From DATJLY01 sp963773665 (GTDB lineage Bacteria > Pseudomonadota > Alphaproteobacteria > ATCC43930 > CGMCC-115725), in NCBI GenBank assembly GCA_963773665.1, contig CAVZBZ010000004.1, forward strand, positions 682,001 to 746,000: a stretch of 64,000 nt of DNA, in the 5' to 3' direction. The number at the start of each line of letters is the position of its first letter. The first letter of the stretch is position 1. The notes beneath the pieces are model-generated. The model saw only the letters and a program-made list of their open reading frames with translations, did not search any database and was not told the origin of the DNA. The translations under genes and the position numbers were made by a program. Shown one piece after another: positions 16,610 to 27,109 of the stretch.

Positions 16610-17355
16610 AGGAGCGCGCGCTGCGTCGCCCTGTCCTGCGCCGGGTAATGCACGAGCCGCACAAGCCGCGCACGGTTCGAAATATGCAGCGTGCCGTCGA
16701 TGAGTGCCACGAGCCTCAGCCGCTTCAATACGGCGAGCGTGCGGCTCAGATGCATGGTCGAGACCCCGACGCGGTCGGCGATGTCGGCGCGCTTCAAGGG
16801 AAACGGGCACACGCTGCCGTTCGCAAGCCCGCGTTCGGCGAGGCGATCGAACGTGTGCAGGAAGAGAAAGGCGAGGCGCGCAACTGCGTCGCCGGTGCTG
16901 CCGTTGACGGCTTCGAAATCGAAGCTCCTGATCGTCTCGAGCTGGTCGCGGTAGAGCGCCAGCGCGAGATCGGCGTGCGCCGCGAACAGCTCGGCGAGGC
17001 TGCGGCCGGCGAAGACGCAAAGCGTCACCGGCGTGATCGCCATGACCGAGTGCTCGACCGTGCCGAGGAGCGCGCTCTCGGCCGCGACGAGATCGCCCGG
17101 CAGAACGAAGGACAGGATATGCCGCCGTCCGCCGATGCCGCGGCGATAGCGGATCGCCCATCCTTCGTAGAGCGTCATGAGCGGCGCGCCGACCTGTCCC
17201 GCCTCGACGATGTGCTCGCGCGGGCGCACGCCGACATGCGCCGACTTCATCTCGGCAACGAACTTGAGCTCCGCATCGCTGAACGGCCGAAAGGGCGATT
17301 TGCGCCGGAGCGGACAGTCCGCGCACGGCACGTATTCCACGTCGCTCGCTGGCAC
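16606..17355 (-). CDS. Crp/Fnr-family transcriptional regulator
   Basis: A 249-residue regulator with a cyclic-nucleotide-binding-fold sensor domain (about 40-150) and a C-terminal winged helix with RVGVSTMHLSRTLAVLKRLR. The N-terminus carries a CADC pair (YVPCADCPLRRKSPF) like FNR, but the third N-terminal cysteine of the classic 4Fe-4S set is missing, so oxygen sensing through a cluster is doubtful. A GTG at 17355 preceded by GGCGGTGA gives family-like length; no ATG fits. It faces away from the B12 riboswitch and cob operon. Targets are unknown. Confidence 0.8.
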   Translation of the reverse strand: MPASDVEYVPCADCPLRRKSPFRPFSDAELKFVAEMKSAHVGVRPREHIVEAGQVGAPLMTLYEGWAIRYRRGIGGRRHILSFVLPGDLVAAESALLGTVEHSVMAITPVTLCVFAGRSLAELFAAHADLALALYRDQLETIRSFDFEAVNGSTGDAVARLAFLFLHTFDRLAERGLANGSVCPFPLKRADIADRVGVSTMHLSRTLAVLKRLRLVALIDGTLHISNRARLVRLVHYPAQDRATQRALL

Positions 17356-17559
17356 TTCACCGCCGTCCGTTCCCTGTCGTCGGCATGCATAGCGAAGTCG
17401 CGCGTGTTCGCGCGTTCGATTTTGTAACAATCGCGGACTATTCGTCGAACATATGTGAATAGCGCCGCGCGTATCGCGCGAAAGAACGATCGCTTCTAAC
17501 CCCTCGGTAGCAGAAGGCGGCACCGAAGCGGGCGAGGGCCGGCCTTTCCGCGCCGTCCA

Positions 17560-17764
17560 TCCCGTGCTAGCGTCCCGCCCACGCGACGAGACAGGGAAGA
17601 CCGGTGAAATGCCGGCGCTGCCCCCGCAACTGTAAGCGGCGAGGTCGCGGCAACAGCCACTGGCGGGGTTCCGCTGGGAAGGTGCCGCGATCTGTGACCC
17701 CGAGCCAGGAGACCTCCTCGGCGCGACTGAGGGACGACCATCCTCGGAGGGAGGAGGAGTCACA
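17560..17764 (+). promoter_or_regulatory. Adenosylcobalamin riboswitch upstream of cobU
   Basis: The B12-box core is plainly visible: a GGGAA...CGGTG-AA stem at about 17593-17612, the invariant GCTGCCCCCGCAACTGTAAG at about 17616-17637, and GAGCCAGGAGACCT at 17702-17715. The expression platform offers a CCTCCTC stretch (17713-17719) complementary to the purine-rich GGAGGGAGGAGGAG just before the cobU start (17765), so ligand binding probably hides the ribosome-binding site. No terminator T-run follows, favouring translational control. The 200 bases between the regulator start (17355) and the riboswitch show no gene. Confidence 0.93.
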
Positions 17765-18322
17765 GTGAACGCGTTGCACGCGACCGCCGAATTCCCGCGC
17801 CTTACGCTGGTGCTGGGCGGCGCGCGCTCGGGCAAGAGCCGGCACGCCGAGACGCTGATCGAAAGCTGGCACGGCGCGCCGGTCTATGTCGCAACGGCCG
17901 AGCCGCTCGACGAGGAGATGCGCCTGCGCATCGCCGGCCACCGCGCGCGCCGCGGCTCGCGCTGGACCACGATCGAGGAGCCGCTCGCGCTTGCCACCGT
18001 GCTGCGGGATTTTGCCCGCGCCGGCACGCCGGTTCTGGTCGATTGCCTGACGCTCTGGCTTTCCAACGTGATCCATGCCGAACGTTCCCCCGACGCCGAG
18101 ATCGACGCGCTTCTCGCATCGGTGGCGGAGCTTCCCGGGCCGATCGTCCTGGTGGCGAACGAGGTCGGGCTCGGCATCGTGCCGGAGAACCGGCTCGCGC
18201 GCGAATTCCGCGATCACGCCGGGCGCCTCAACCGCGACATGGCATCGCGCGCCGACCGCGTCGTGTTCGTCGCGGCGGGCCTGCCGCTCGTCCTCAAGGA
18301 CGAAGCGAAGGCGGGGCGATGA
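17765..18322 (+). CDS. cobU: Adenosylcobinamide kinase / adenosylcobinamide-phosphate guanylyltransferase
   Basis: A 185-residue CobU (CobP) enzyme: phosphorylates adenosylcobinamide and transfers GMP to it. The P-loop is LVLGGARSGKSRHAE at about residues 15-29; VDCLTLWLSN near 91 and VANEVGLGIVPEN near 128 are family blocks. It starts with GTG directly after the riboswitch platform and is the first gene of the cobU-cobW-cobN-cobO-cobQ run. Stop and next start overlap as ATGA. Confidence 0.95.
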   Translation: MNALHATAEFPRLTLVLGGARSGKSRHAETLIESWHGAPVYVATAEPLDEEMRLRIAGHRARRGSRWTTIEEPLALATVLRDFARAGTPVLVDCLTLWLSNVIHAERSPDAEIDALLASVAELPGPIVLVANEVGLGIVPENRLAREFRDHAGRLNRDMASRADRVVFVAAGLPLVLKDEAKAGR

Positions 18323-19320
18323 TGCGCAAGCTCCCCGTCACCATCGTCACGGGATTTTTGGGCGCGGGCAAGACGAGCCTCGTGCGCCATCTTCTCGTCC
18401 ATGCCGAAGGGCGCCGCATCGGCCTCCTCGTCAACGAATTCGGCGAGCTCGGCATCGATCGCGAGCTGTTGCTCGCGTGCGGCGATGCCTGCGCCGGCGA
18501 CCAGGTGATCGAGCTCGCGAACGGCTGCATCTGCTGCACCGTCGCAGAGGATTTTCTGCCGGCGCTGACGCGGCTCCTCGATGCGCCGCAGCGGCCGGAT
18601 CATGTCGTCGTGGAAACCTCCGGCCTCGCGCTGCCGAAACCGCTCCTCCAGGCGCTGCACTGGCCCGAGATCAAGGCGCGCGTCACAGTGGATGGCGTCG
18701 TCGCGGTGATCGACGCGGCGGCTCTTGCCGCAGGCGCGGTCGTCGCCGCGCCGGGCGCAGGATCGGCCGCGCACGACGATCCGATCGAGGAAGTGTTCGG
18801 CGATCAGCTCATGGCGGCCGATCTCGCCGTCCTCAACAAGACCGACCTGGTGGCCGGGAGCGATCTTGCCGCGGCCGAGCATGCGCTGCAAAAGCGGCTG
18901 CGGCCGGGTGTAGCCTGCGTCCGCGCCGCGCACGGCGCGCTGCCGCCGCGCGTGCTGCTCGGCCTTGCCGCCGCCGCCGAGGACGACATCGCCACGCGCC
19001 CGTCCTGCCACGATCTCGAGCCCGAGCACGACCACGACGATTTCGAAAGCTTCGTCGTCGCGCGCGCCCCGGTCGCCGATCCGGCGCGCTTCGCCGCGCG
19101 TCTCGCCGAGCTCGTCGCGCGGCACAAGATCCTGCGGCTCAAGGGTTTCCTCGATGTGCCCGGCCATGCCTTCCGGCACGTCGTGCAAGCCGTCGGCCCG
19201 CGCGTGGAACGCTATTTCGACCGGCCGTGGAAAGCGGGCGAGGAGCGTCTCACGCGCCTCGTCGTGATCGGCCTGAAGGGCCTCGATCGCAGCGCGATCG
19301 CGGCATCGATCGAGGCCTGA
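18319..19320 (+). CDS. cobW: CobW-type zinc/cobalt metallochaperone GTPase
   Basis: A 333-residue G3E GTPase. Walker A is TGFLGAGKTSL (residues 11-21). The family metal site GCICC follows at about 73 (LANGCICCTVAEDF). Walker B/guanine motifs ETSGLALP and LNKTDLV are present. A His/Asp-rich stretch (LEPEHDHDDFE) near 237 and the CobW C-terminal domain complete it. Thought to deliver metal to the late cobaltochelatase; here it lies immediately before cobN, three bases from its start. Intact, unlike the genes that follow. Confidence 0.95.
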   Translation: MMRKLPVTIVTGFLGAGKTSLVRHLLVHAEGRRIGLLVNEFGELGIDRELLLACGDACAGDQVIELANGCICCTVAEDFLPALTRLLDAPQRPDHVVVETSGLALPKPLLQALHWPEIKARVTVDGVVAVIDAAALAAGAVVAAPGAGSAAHDDPIEEVFGDQLMAADLAVLNKTDLVAGSDLAAAEHALQKRLRPGVACVRAAHGALPPRVLLGLAAAAEDDIATRPSCHDLEPEHDHDDFESFVVARAPVADPARFAARLAELVARHKILRLKGFLDVPGHAFRHVVQAVGPRVERYFDRPWKAGEERLTRLVVIGLKGLDRSAIAASIEA

Positions 19321-19323
19321 GCG

Positions 19324-22300
19324 ATGCATCTTCTCGCCACAGAGCCGGGAACGATCGCCGACGGCAAGGACCCCGTCGATCTCGGCCAGACGCCGGGCGA
19401 GGTGCTGGTGCTCTCGGCGGCGGATACCGAGATCGCCTGCCTCGCCGGCGCGCAGAAGCTCCTATGCGGGCGCGAGCCGCGCTGGCCGAGCTTGCGCCTC
19501 GCGAGCCTGTTGCGGCTCGGCCACAATTATTCCGTCGATCTTCATGTGGACCAGGTGGCGGCGAAGGCGCGGCTCGTCATCGTCCGCGCGCTCGGCGGGC
19601 GGGGCTATTGGCCCTACGGCGTCGAGCGTCTTGCCGCGCTCGCGCGCGAGGGCGGCCCGAAGCTCGCGCTCCTGCCCGGCGACGATCAGCCGGACGCGGA
19701 GCTCGCGTCGCTCTCGACATTGCCGCCCGCCGCGCTGCATCGCCTGTGGCGCTATCTCGCCGAGGGCGGAAGCGCCAACGCCGAGCAGTTCTTGCGCTAT
19801 GCCGCGAGCCTCGTCGGCCGCGAGAGTTTTTGGCGCGAGCCGGAACCGCTGCTGCGCGCCGGGCTTTATTGGCCGGGCGCGGGCATCGCATCGCTCGAGG
19901 ATGTTGCACGCCACTGGCGCGCCGATGCGCCGGTCGCAGCGCTCGTCTTCTATCGCGCGCTGGTGCAGGGCGCGAACCTGGCGCCGGTCGATGCGCTCGT
20001 CGCGGCGCTGGCGTCGCGCGGGCTCAATCCGCTGCCGATCTTCGCGGCAAGCCTCAGAGACACGCAAAGCGCCGCCCTCATCGCCGAGATTTTTGGACGC
20101 ACCAAGCCCGAGATCGTCCTCAATGCCACCGGCTTTGCCGTCGCTGCGCCCGGCCGGCACGAGGACGGCCCCTTCGCCGGCACGGACGCGCCGGTGCTGC
20201 AGGTGATTTTTTCCGGCGGCGGCAGGGCCGAATGGGCGGAGCGCACGCGCGGCCTCGATGCGCGCGACATCGCCATGAACGTGGCGCTGCCCGAGCTCGA
20301 CGGCCGCATCATCAGCCGCGCCGTTTCGTTCAAGGCGCCGCCGCAGCGCGATACCCTGACCGAGGCGGACCTCACGACCTACGAGCCCGTCGCCGACCGG
20401 ATATCCTTCATGGCCGATCTCGCGCGCAACTGGACGCGGCTGCGCCGCACGCCTGCGGCCGAGCGGCGCATCGTCCTGGTGCTCGCCAACTATCCGAACC
20501 GCGACGGCCGCATCGGCAACGGCGTCGGGCTCGACACGCCGGCCTCGGTCATAGCGACCCTCCACGCGCTTGCCGCTGCGGGATATCGCGTCGCCGACAT
20601 TCCCGACTCGGGCGATGCGCTCATCGCGCAACTGCTGTGCGGCCCGACCAACGCCGCGCCCGGGGCGCGAAGCGGACGAGTTTTTTCCGCGCAGCGACTA
20701 CGGCACGTTCCTCGCCAGCCAGCCGCGCGCGGTGCAGGACAAGGTCAATGCCCGCTGGGGCGTGCCCGAGCGCGATCCCTTCTTCCGTGCGGGCGAGCTC
20801 GATTGCGGCACCTTCGCCGTTCCGGCGCTGCGCTGCGGCAACATCGTGGTCGCGATCCAGCCCTCGCGCGGCTACAACATCGACCCGAAAGCGTCGCTAC
20901 CACGATCCCGATCTCGTGCCGCCGCACGCCTATTTGGCATTTCACGCCTGGATCGCCGACGGGGTGCGCGCGCACGCCGTCGTGCATATGGGCAAGCATG
21001 GCAATCTCGAATGGCTGCCGGGGAAGGCGGTGGCGCTGTCGCAGGACTGCTTCCCCGAGGCGGCGCTCGGCCCCTTACCCAATCTCTATCCCTTCATCGT
21101 CAACGATCCGGGCGAAGGGACGCAGGCCAAGCGCCGCGCGCAGGCGGTGATCGTCGATCACCTGACGCCGCCCATGACGCGCGCCGAGAGCTACGGCAGC
21201 CAGGCCGAGCTCGAGCGGCTCATCGATGAATACTACGCCGCTTCATTGGGCGATCCGCGCCGCGTGCCGGTGCTGCGCCGGCAGATCCTCGATCTCGTGC
21301 GCGCCGGCGGGCTCGACCGCGATTGCGGCATCGCCGCCGATGAGCCGGACGGGGAGTCGCTCAAGAAACTCGACGCCTATCTTTGCGAACTGAAGGAAAT
21401 GCAGATCCGCGACGGGCTGCACGTGTTCGGATCGGCGCCCGAAGGCACGCAGCTTGCCGATCTGCTCGTCGCGATCACGCGGCTTGCCGCGCGGCGACGG
21501 GCCGCATCACGCATCGCTCCTGCGCGCGCTCGCGGCCGATCTCGGATTGGCCTTCGATCCGCTCGATGCCGACCTCGCGCAGCCTTGGCAAGGCGCGCGT
21601 CCGCCCGCGCTTGCCGGTGCGGGCTCCTGGCGCACCGCGGGCGACACGCTCGAACGGCTGGAAAATCTCGCCTCCGCCCTGGTGCGCGGCGACCAGAAAT
21701 GCGATCCGGCGTGGACGCGGACGCGCGCCGTGCTGCACTGGCTCGATGGCACTCTCCGTCCCGCCGTGCTGGCGAGCGGCGCGGCCGAGATTGCAGGCTT
21801 GCTGCGCGGCCTCGACGGGCGCTTCGTGCCGCCCGGCCCCTCCGGCGCGCCGACGCGCGGCCGGCCCGACGTGCTGCCGACGGGGCGTAATTTCTTCTCG
21901 CTCGACATCCGCGCCGTGCCGACGCAGGCGGCATGGCAGCTCGGCTGGAAATCGGCCTCGCTGCTGATCGAGCGGCACGCGCAAGAGCACGGCGATTATC
22001 CGCGCCGCGTCGCGCTCTCGGCCTGGGGCACCGCCAACATGCGCACCGGCGGCGACGACGTGGCGCAGGCGCTGGCGCTCATGGGCGTGCGGCCGCGCTG
22101 GGAAGGCGAGACCGGCCGCGTCGTCGGGTTCGAGATTCTGCCCGCGAGCGTGCTCGGCCGCCCGCGCGTCGATGTGACGCTGCGCGTCTCGGGTTTTTTC
22201 CGCGACGCCTTCCCCAATCTCATCGACCTCGTCGACAGCGCCGCCCGCGCCTGCGCCGCGCTCGACGAGGACGAGGACGTGAACCCGCTCGCCGCATCCG

Positions 22301-23052
22301 TCCGCCGCGACCGCGCCCGGCTCGAAGCGGCGGGTGTGGCGGCCGGCGATGCGGCGCGGCGCGCCGGGTATCGCGTTTTCGGCTCGAAGCCGGGCGCCTA
22401 TGGCGCCGGGCTGCAGGCGCTCATCGACGAGCGCTGCTGGGAGAGCGACGCCGATCTCGCGGCGGCCTATCTCGCCTGGGGCGGCTATGCCTATGGCGCG
22501 GGCTCGGACGGCGCGCCCGAGGAGAAAATTTTCCGCGACCGGCTCGGCGCGGTCGAGGCGGTGCTGCACAACCAGGACAATCGCGAGCACGACATTCTCG
22601 ACAGCGACGATTACTACCAGTTCGAGGGCGGGCTCGCCGCGACCGTGCGCCATTTGAAGGGCGCGCCGCCGGTCGTATATCACAACGACCATTCGCACCC
22701 CGAAACGCCGCGCATCCGCACGCTCGAGGAGGAGGTGGGCCGCGTCGTGCGCGCCCGCGCCGTCAATCCGAAATGGATCGCGGGCGCGATGCGGCACGGC
22801 TACAAGGGCGGCTTCGAGCTGGCCGCGACGGTCGATTACCTGTTCGCCTTCGCCGCGACCGCGCACGCCGTGCGCGACCACCATTTCGACGCCGTGTTCC
22901 AAGCCTATCTCGAGGCGCCCGAGGTGCGGCAGTTCTTGGCCGAGCACAACCCCGCGGCGCTCGCCGAGATCAAGGCGCGGCTTGCCGAGGCGATCGAGCG
23001 CAATCTGTGGAAGCCGCGCAGCAACAGCGTGGCGGAGCAACTCCGCCCATGA
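19324..23052 (+). CDS. cobN: Cobaltochelatase large subunit CobN (three frameshifts)
   Basis: The ATP-dependent chelatase subunit that binds hydrogenobyrinate a,c-diamide and inserts cobalt in the cobalt-late route. The N-terminal frame runs MHLLATEPGTIADGKDPVDL to CGPTNAAPG. One extra G near 20665 shifts to READEFFPRSDYG; one extra C near 20898 shifts to YHDPDLVPPHAYLAFHAWIA; one extra G near 21487 shifts to PRGDGPHHASLLRALAADL, then reads to the stop. Conserved VHMGKHGNLEWLPGKAVALS, ALSAWGTANMRTGGDD and VYHNDHSHPETPRI are intact. Removing three bases gives about 1,240 residues, the normal CobN length. CobS/CobT chelatase partners are not in the window. Confidence 0.9.
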
Positions 23053-23673
23053 CCGATGCCCAGGAATCCGAGGACGAGATCAACGCGCGCCACGCCGAGA
23101 AGATGGCGAAGCGCAAGGCGGCGCGCGCCAAGATCCTCGCCACCAAGACGCAAGAGCGCGGCCTCCTCATCGTCCATACCGGCACCGGCAAGGGCAAATC
23201 GACCGCCGCCTTCGGCATGGTGATGCGCTGCATCGGCCACTCCATGCGCGTCGGCATCGTGCAGTTCGTCAAAGGCGCGTGGCAGACCGGCGAGCGCGCG
23301 GTGCTGGCGCGCTTTCCCGATCTCGTCACATGCCGCGCCATGGGCGAAGGCTTCACCTGGGAGACCCAGGACCGCGCCCGCGACATCGCCGCCGCCCGCG
23401 CGGCGTGGGAGCAGGCGAAGGCGATGATCGCCGATCCCTCCTATGGCCTCGTGCTGCTCGACGAGCTCAACATCGTGCTGCGCTACGACTACCTGCCGCT
23501 CGACGAGGTGCTGGACGTGCTGCGCGCCAAGCCGCGCGATCTGCACGTCGATCGTCACCGGCCGCAATGCCAAGCCCGAGCTCATCGAGATCGCCGATCT
23601 CGTCACCGAGATGACGCTGGTCAAGCATCCGTTCCGCGCCGGCGTCAAGGCGCAAGCCGGGATCGAGTTCTGA
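23049..23673 (+). CDS. cobO: Cob(I)yrinic acid a,c-diamide adenosyltransferase (frameshifted)
   Basis: CobO (BtuR/CobA of enterics) adds the upper adenosyl ligand. The P-loop reads IVHTGTGKGKSTAAFG near residue 44, and MGEGFTWET near 99 and VLLDELNIVLRYDYL near 135 are conserved. After AKPRDLHV one extra G near 23548 throws the frame; deleting it restores IVTGRNAKPELIEIADLVTE and the usual ending, about 207 residues in all. ATG overlaps the cobN stop and TGATG links it to cobQ. Confidence 0.92.
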
Positions 23674-25143
23674 TGGCCGCAGCGGTCATGATCCAGGGCA
23701 CCGGCTCGGGCGTCGGCAAGTCGCTCATGGTCGCGGGATTGTGCCGTGCGCTCGCGCGCCGCGGGCTCAGCGTTCGCCCGTTCAAGCCGCAGAACATGTC
23801 GAACAACGCCGCCGTGACGGCGGATGGCGGCGAGATCGGCCGCGCCCAGGCGCTCCAGGCGCGCGCCGCCCGCATCGCGCCCTCGCCGCTCATGAACCCG
23901 GTGCTGCTTGAAGCCGCAGACGGATCAGGGCGCGCAGCTCGTGCTCGAAGGGCGATTGGCCGGCACCGTCTCGGCAGCGCAATACCAGGCGATGAAGCGC
24001 GAGCTTCTGCCGCGCGTCGCGGCATGCTTCCGCACGCTCGCGGCGGGCGCGGACATCGTGCTGGTCGAGGGCGCCGGCAGCGCTGCGGAAGTCAATCTGC
24101 GCGCTTGCGACATCGCCAATATGGGCTTTGCCGCTGCGCTCGAAATTCCGGTGGTGCTGGTCGGCGACATCGACCGGGGCGGCGTGATCGCCGCGCTGGT
24201 CGGCACGCACGCGCTGCTCGAAGACGGCGAGCGCGCGCTGCTCGCGGGCTTCATCGTCAACAAGTTCCGCGGCGACGCGGGGCTCTTCGCGCCTGCGCTC
24301 GACATCATCGCCGCCCGCACCGGCATGGCGCCGCTCGGCATCGTGCCGTGGTTCGAGCGCGCCGCGCACCTTCCGGCCGAGGATTCGCACGATCTCGAAA
24401 CAAGACGGCCGCCGCGGGCGCGCGATGGGGCGCTCAAAATCGTCGTGCCGCGCCTGCCGCGCATTGCCAATTTCGACGATCTCGATCCGCTCGCGGCCGA
24501 GCCTCGTGTCGCGCTCACGCTCGCCGAACGCGGCGCGCCGCTGGCGCTTTGCGATCTCGTTCTGCTGCCGGGCTCGAAGGCGACGCGCGCCGATCTCGCC
24601 GCGCTGCGCGGCAGGAGGGCTGGGACATCGACATTCTGGCGCACGCGCGCAAGGGCGGCGCGGTGCTCGGCATCTGCGGCGGCTACCAGATGCTCGGCCG
24701 CACCATCGCCGATCCGCGCGGCATCGAAGGCGCACCCGGGACGAGTGCGGGGCTCGGCCTCCTCGATCTCGAGACCGTGCTCGACGGGCGATAAGATTTT
24801 GCGCGCAGCGCGCGGTGTCGATTGCGTCGGCGGCGCGCCGGTCGCGGGCTACGAGATGCACATGGGCCGGACATCCGGCCCCGCCGCGGCGCGGCCGCTG
24901 CTGCGGCTCGAGGGCGGCGCGGACGGTGCGGTCTCGGCCGATGGCGGCATCGCCGGCTGCAATCTGCACGGCCTCTTCGCAAGCGATGAATTCCGCCGCG
25001 CTTTTCTGGCCCGGCTTGGCGCGGGCGGCGATCCCGCTCTTCTCTGGGAAGCGCGCGTCGAGGAGACGCTCGATGCGCTCGCCGAGCATCTCGAAGCGTC
25101 AATCGACGTGACGCGCATTCTGGAGATCGCCGGTGCGCGCTGA
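23673..25143 (+). CDS. cobQ: Cobyric acid synthase (frameshifted)
   Basis: Glutamine-dependent amidation of adenosylcobyrinate a,c-diamide at four side chains. The synthetase half begins AAVMIQGTGSGVGKSLMVAG with an intact P-loop and RPFKPQNMSNNAAVT. An extra G near 23910 precedes KPQTDQGAQLVLEGRLAGT. The amidotransferase half shows LPGSKATRADLAALR, a shift near 24617 (one base lost or two gained), then GGAVLGICGGYQMLGRTIAD with the catalytic cysteine, another extra G near 24791, and GYEMHMGRT. The restored length of about 489 residues is normal. Confidence 0.92.
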
Positions 25144-25144
25144 G

Positions 25145-26134
25145 CTAGACCATGCGAAGGACGATCAGCGCGGCCAGCACCAGCGTTGCCTGGGCGAGGC
25201 AGGCGGCCGTGTAAAGCCTGAGCGCGCGCGCGATGTCCGCTGTCGTCGCGCGGGCGCGGCCCTCGCCGAGCCACGAATCCTCGACGAGCGCGCCGCCATA
25301 GCGCCGCGGCCCGCCGAGCGCCAGGCCGAGCGCGCCCGCCGCCGCCGCCTCGGGCCAGCCGGCATTGGGCGAGCGGTGTTTTTGCCCGTCGCGCAGCATC
25401 GCGGTGAAGCCATCGCTTCCGCTTGTCTCGGGCAATGCCAGCGCGGCAATGCCGAGGAACAGCGCCGCAAGCCGCGCCGGCACAAAATTCAAGAGATCGT
25501 CGAACCGCGCCGCCGCCCATCCGAACGCGAGATAGCGCGGCGAGCGGTGGCCGATCATGCTGTCGAGCGTGTTCGCGGTCTTGTAGACGAAAATCCCCGG
25601 CAGGCCGAAGAGGGCGAAACCAGAGCGCCGGCGCCACCACGCCGTCGCAGAAATTCTCGGCGAGCGATTCGATCGCCGCACGCGCCACGCCGTGCGCGAT
25701 CGAGACTTTCGGGATCGCGCCCGACGATTTGCTGCACCGCCGCGCGCCCGGCTGCGAGCCCCTGCGAATTGCAGCGCCACGGCAACCGCGGCGACATGCG
25801 CGAAGAGGCTTCTTTGCGCGAGCAGCACAGCGACCACCGCCGCCTCGACGATCCAGCCAAAGGGCAGCGCGGCGAGCGCCGCCTGAAGCGCCAATCCAAG
25901 TGCCGCCGCGGCGAGCGCCAAGACCGCGACCAAGACGATGCCGCGCGCGCGGCGCACGGAAGGGCTGCGCTGCGGGCGATTGAGCCGCTGCTCGAGCCAT
26001 GTCGCCGCCGCGCCCACCCAGGCAACCGGATGGGACCACTCGCGCCACAGCGGCGTGAGATCGACCGCGAGATCGAAGCCCAGCGCCAGGAGCAGCACAA
26101 GCAACGGTTGGGCGGAGCCCAGCGCAATCACCAT
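25145..26134 (-). CDS. cbiB: Adenosylcobinamide-phosphate synthase CbiB/CobD (three frameshifts)
   Basis: A polytopic membrane enzyme attaching the aminopropanol arm to cobyric acid. The frame opens MVIALGSAQPLLVLLLALGF and runs through WSHPVAWVGA to ALQFAG. Single extra bases near 25766, 25706 and 25623 displace the middle; removing them recovers GLAAGRAAVQQIVGRDPESL, HGVARAAIESLAENFCDGVV and FALFGLPGIFVYKTANTLDS, then SMIGHRSPRYLAFGWAAARF in the original frame. About 328 residues, normal for the family. Convergent with cobQ, divergent from cbiX. Confidence 0.88.
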   Translation of the reverse strand: MVIALGSAQPLLVLLLALGFDLAVDLTPLWREWSHPVAWVGAAATWLEQRLNRPQRSPSVRRARGIVLVAVLALAAAALGLALQAALAALPFGWIVEAAVVAVLLAQRSLFAHVAAVAVALQFAGARSRARGGAANRRARSRKSRSRTAWRVRRSNRSPRISATAWWRRRSGFALFGLPGIFVYKTANTLDSMIGHRSPRYLAFGWAAARFDDLLNFVPARLAALFLGIAALALPETSGSDGFTAMLRDGQKHRSPNAGWPEAAAAGALGLALGGPRRYGGALVEDSWLGEGRARATTADIARALRLYTAACLAQATLVLAALIVLRMV

Positions 26135-26190
26135 GACGCGGCAGCATCTGCCGGCCGCTCGGCCGGCGTCAACAGGCAACGGAGTGGCAT

Positions 26191-27109
26191 ATGAAAAGCG
26201 GCGTGATGCTGTGCGGCCATGGCAGCCGCGATCCCGAGGCGATCGCCGAATTCGAGGCCTTTGCCGCGGGCCTGCGCGCGCTTCTGCCGGCGACCGATGT
26301 GGCGACGGGCTATCTCGAATTCGCGCGGCCGCTCATCCGCGACGGGCTCGATGCGCTCGTGGCGAGGGGCGCCGAGCGCATTCTCGCGGTGCCGGGCATG
26401 CTGTTCGCCGCAAGCCACGTCAAGAACGACCTGCCGTGGGAGATCAACAGTTTTGCCGCCGGGCACCAGGCGCTCGACCTGCGCTTCGGGCGCGAGCTCG
26501 CGATCGAGCCAAAGCTGCTCGCGGCCGCGCGCGACCGCATCGTCGCCGCCGAAGAGCGCGCCCCTCGCGCCGTGCCGCGCGGCGACACGCTGCTCCTCGT
26601 GGTCGGGCGCGGCACCAACGATCCCGACGCCAATTCCAACATCGCCAAGCTCGCGCGCATGCTGTGGGAGGGGATGGGCTTTGGCTGGGCCGAGGCCGCC
26701 TTCAGCGGCGTCGCGGCGCCGCTCGTCGCGCCGGCACTTCGCCGCCTCGTCCGCCTGGGCTTTGCCCGCATCATCGTGTTTCCCTATTTCCTCTTCACCG
26801 GCGTGCTGGTGAAGCGCATCTACGACGCGGCGCGGAAGGTCGCTTCCGAGCACCCCCAAATCGAGATCCTGAACGCGCCCTATCTCAACGACCACCCGCT
26901 CGTGCTGCAATGCTTCGTCGATCGCGCGCGCGAGGTCGAAGACGGCGAGCCCGCGATGAACTGCCGCCTGTGCAAATACCGCACGCAGATCGTCGGCTAC
27001 GAGGCCGATGCCGGCGCACCGCAGGCAGGCGCACCACCATCACGTCCGCGGCATCGGCGTCGATGGGCACGCGCACCCGCACCCTCATCACCATCACCAC
27101 CGCGAATGA
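26191..27109 (+). CDS. cbiX: Sirohydrochlorin cobaltochelatase, long CbiX type (frameshifted at His tail)
   Basis: Two tandem chelatase half-domains (about residues 1-110 and 130-250) start MLCGHGSRDPEAIAEFEAFA, with histidines for cobalt binding. The C-terminus has the MXCXXC motif MNCRLCKYRTQI seen in long CbiX proteins that carry an iron-sulfur centre. After GAPQAG one extra G near 27034 fuses the frame to cobH; deleting it restores a histidine-rich tail (HHHHVRGIGVDGHAHPHPHH, further His, RE, stop) ending in an ATGA overlap with cobH. About 305 residues. CbiX inserts cobalt early, the anaerobic-style step, so its presence with cobN is notable. Confidence 0.88.

Noticed and set aside
17355..17560. 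FNR/Crp operator between the regulator and the riboswitch
   Set aside because: No TTGAT-N4-ATCAA or TGTGA-N6-TCACA match was found by eye.
18075..24794. Very long Arg/Ala-rich open frames (over 900 codons) overlapping the cob genes
   Set aside because: They are shadows of high-GC codon bias in cobU-cobQ: extreme Arg/Ala/Pro content, no motifs, and they lie across well-supported genes.
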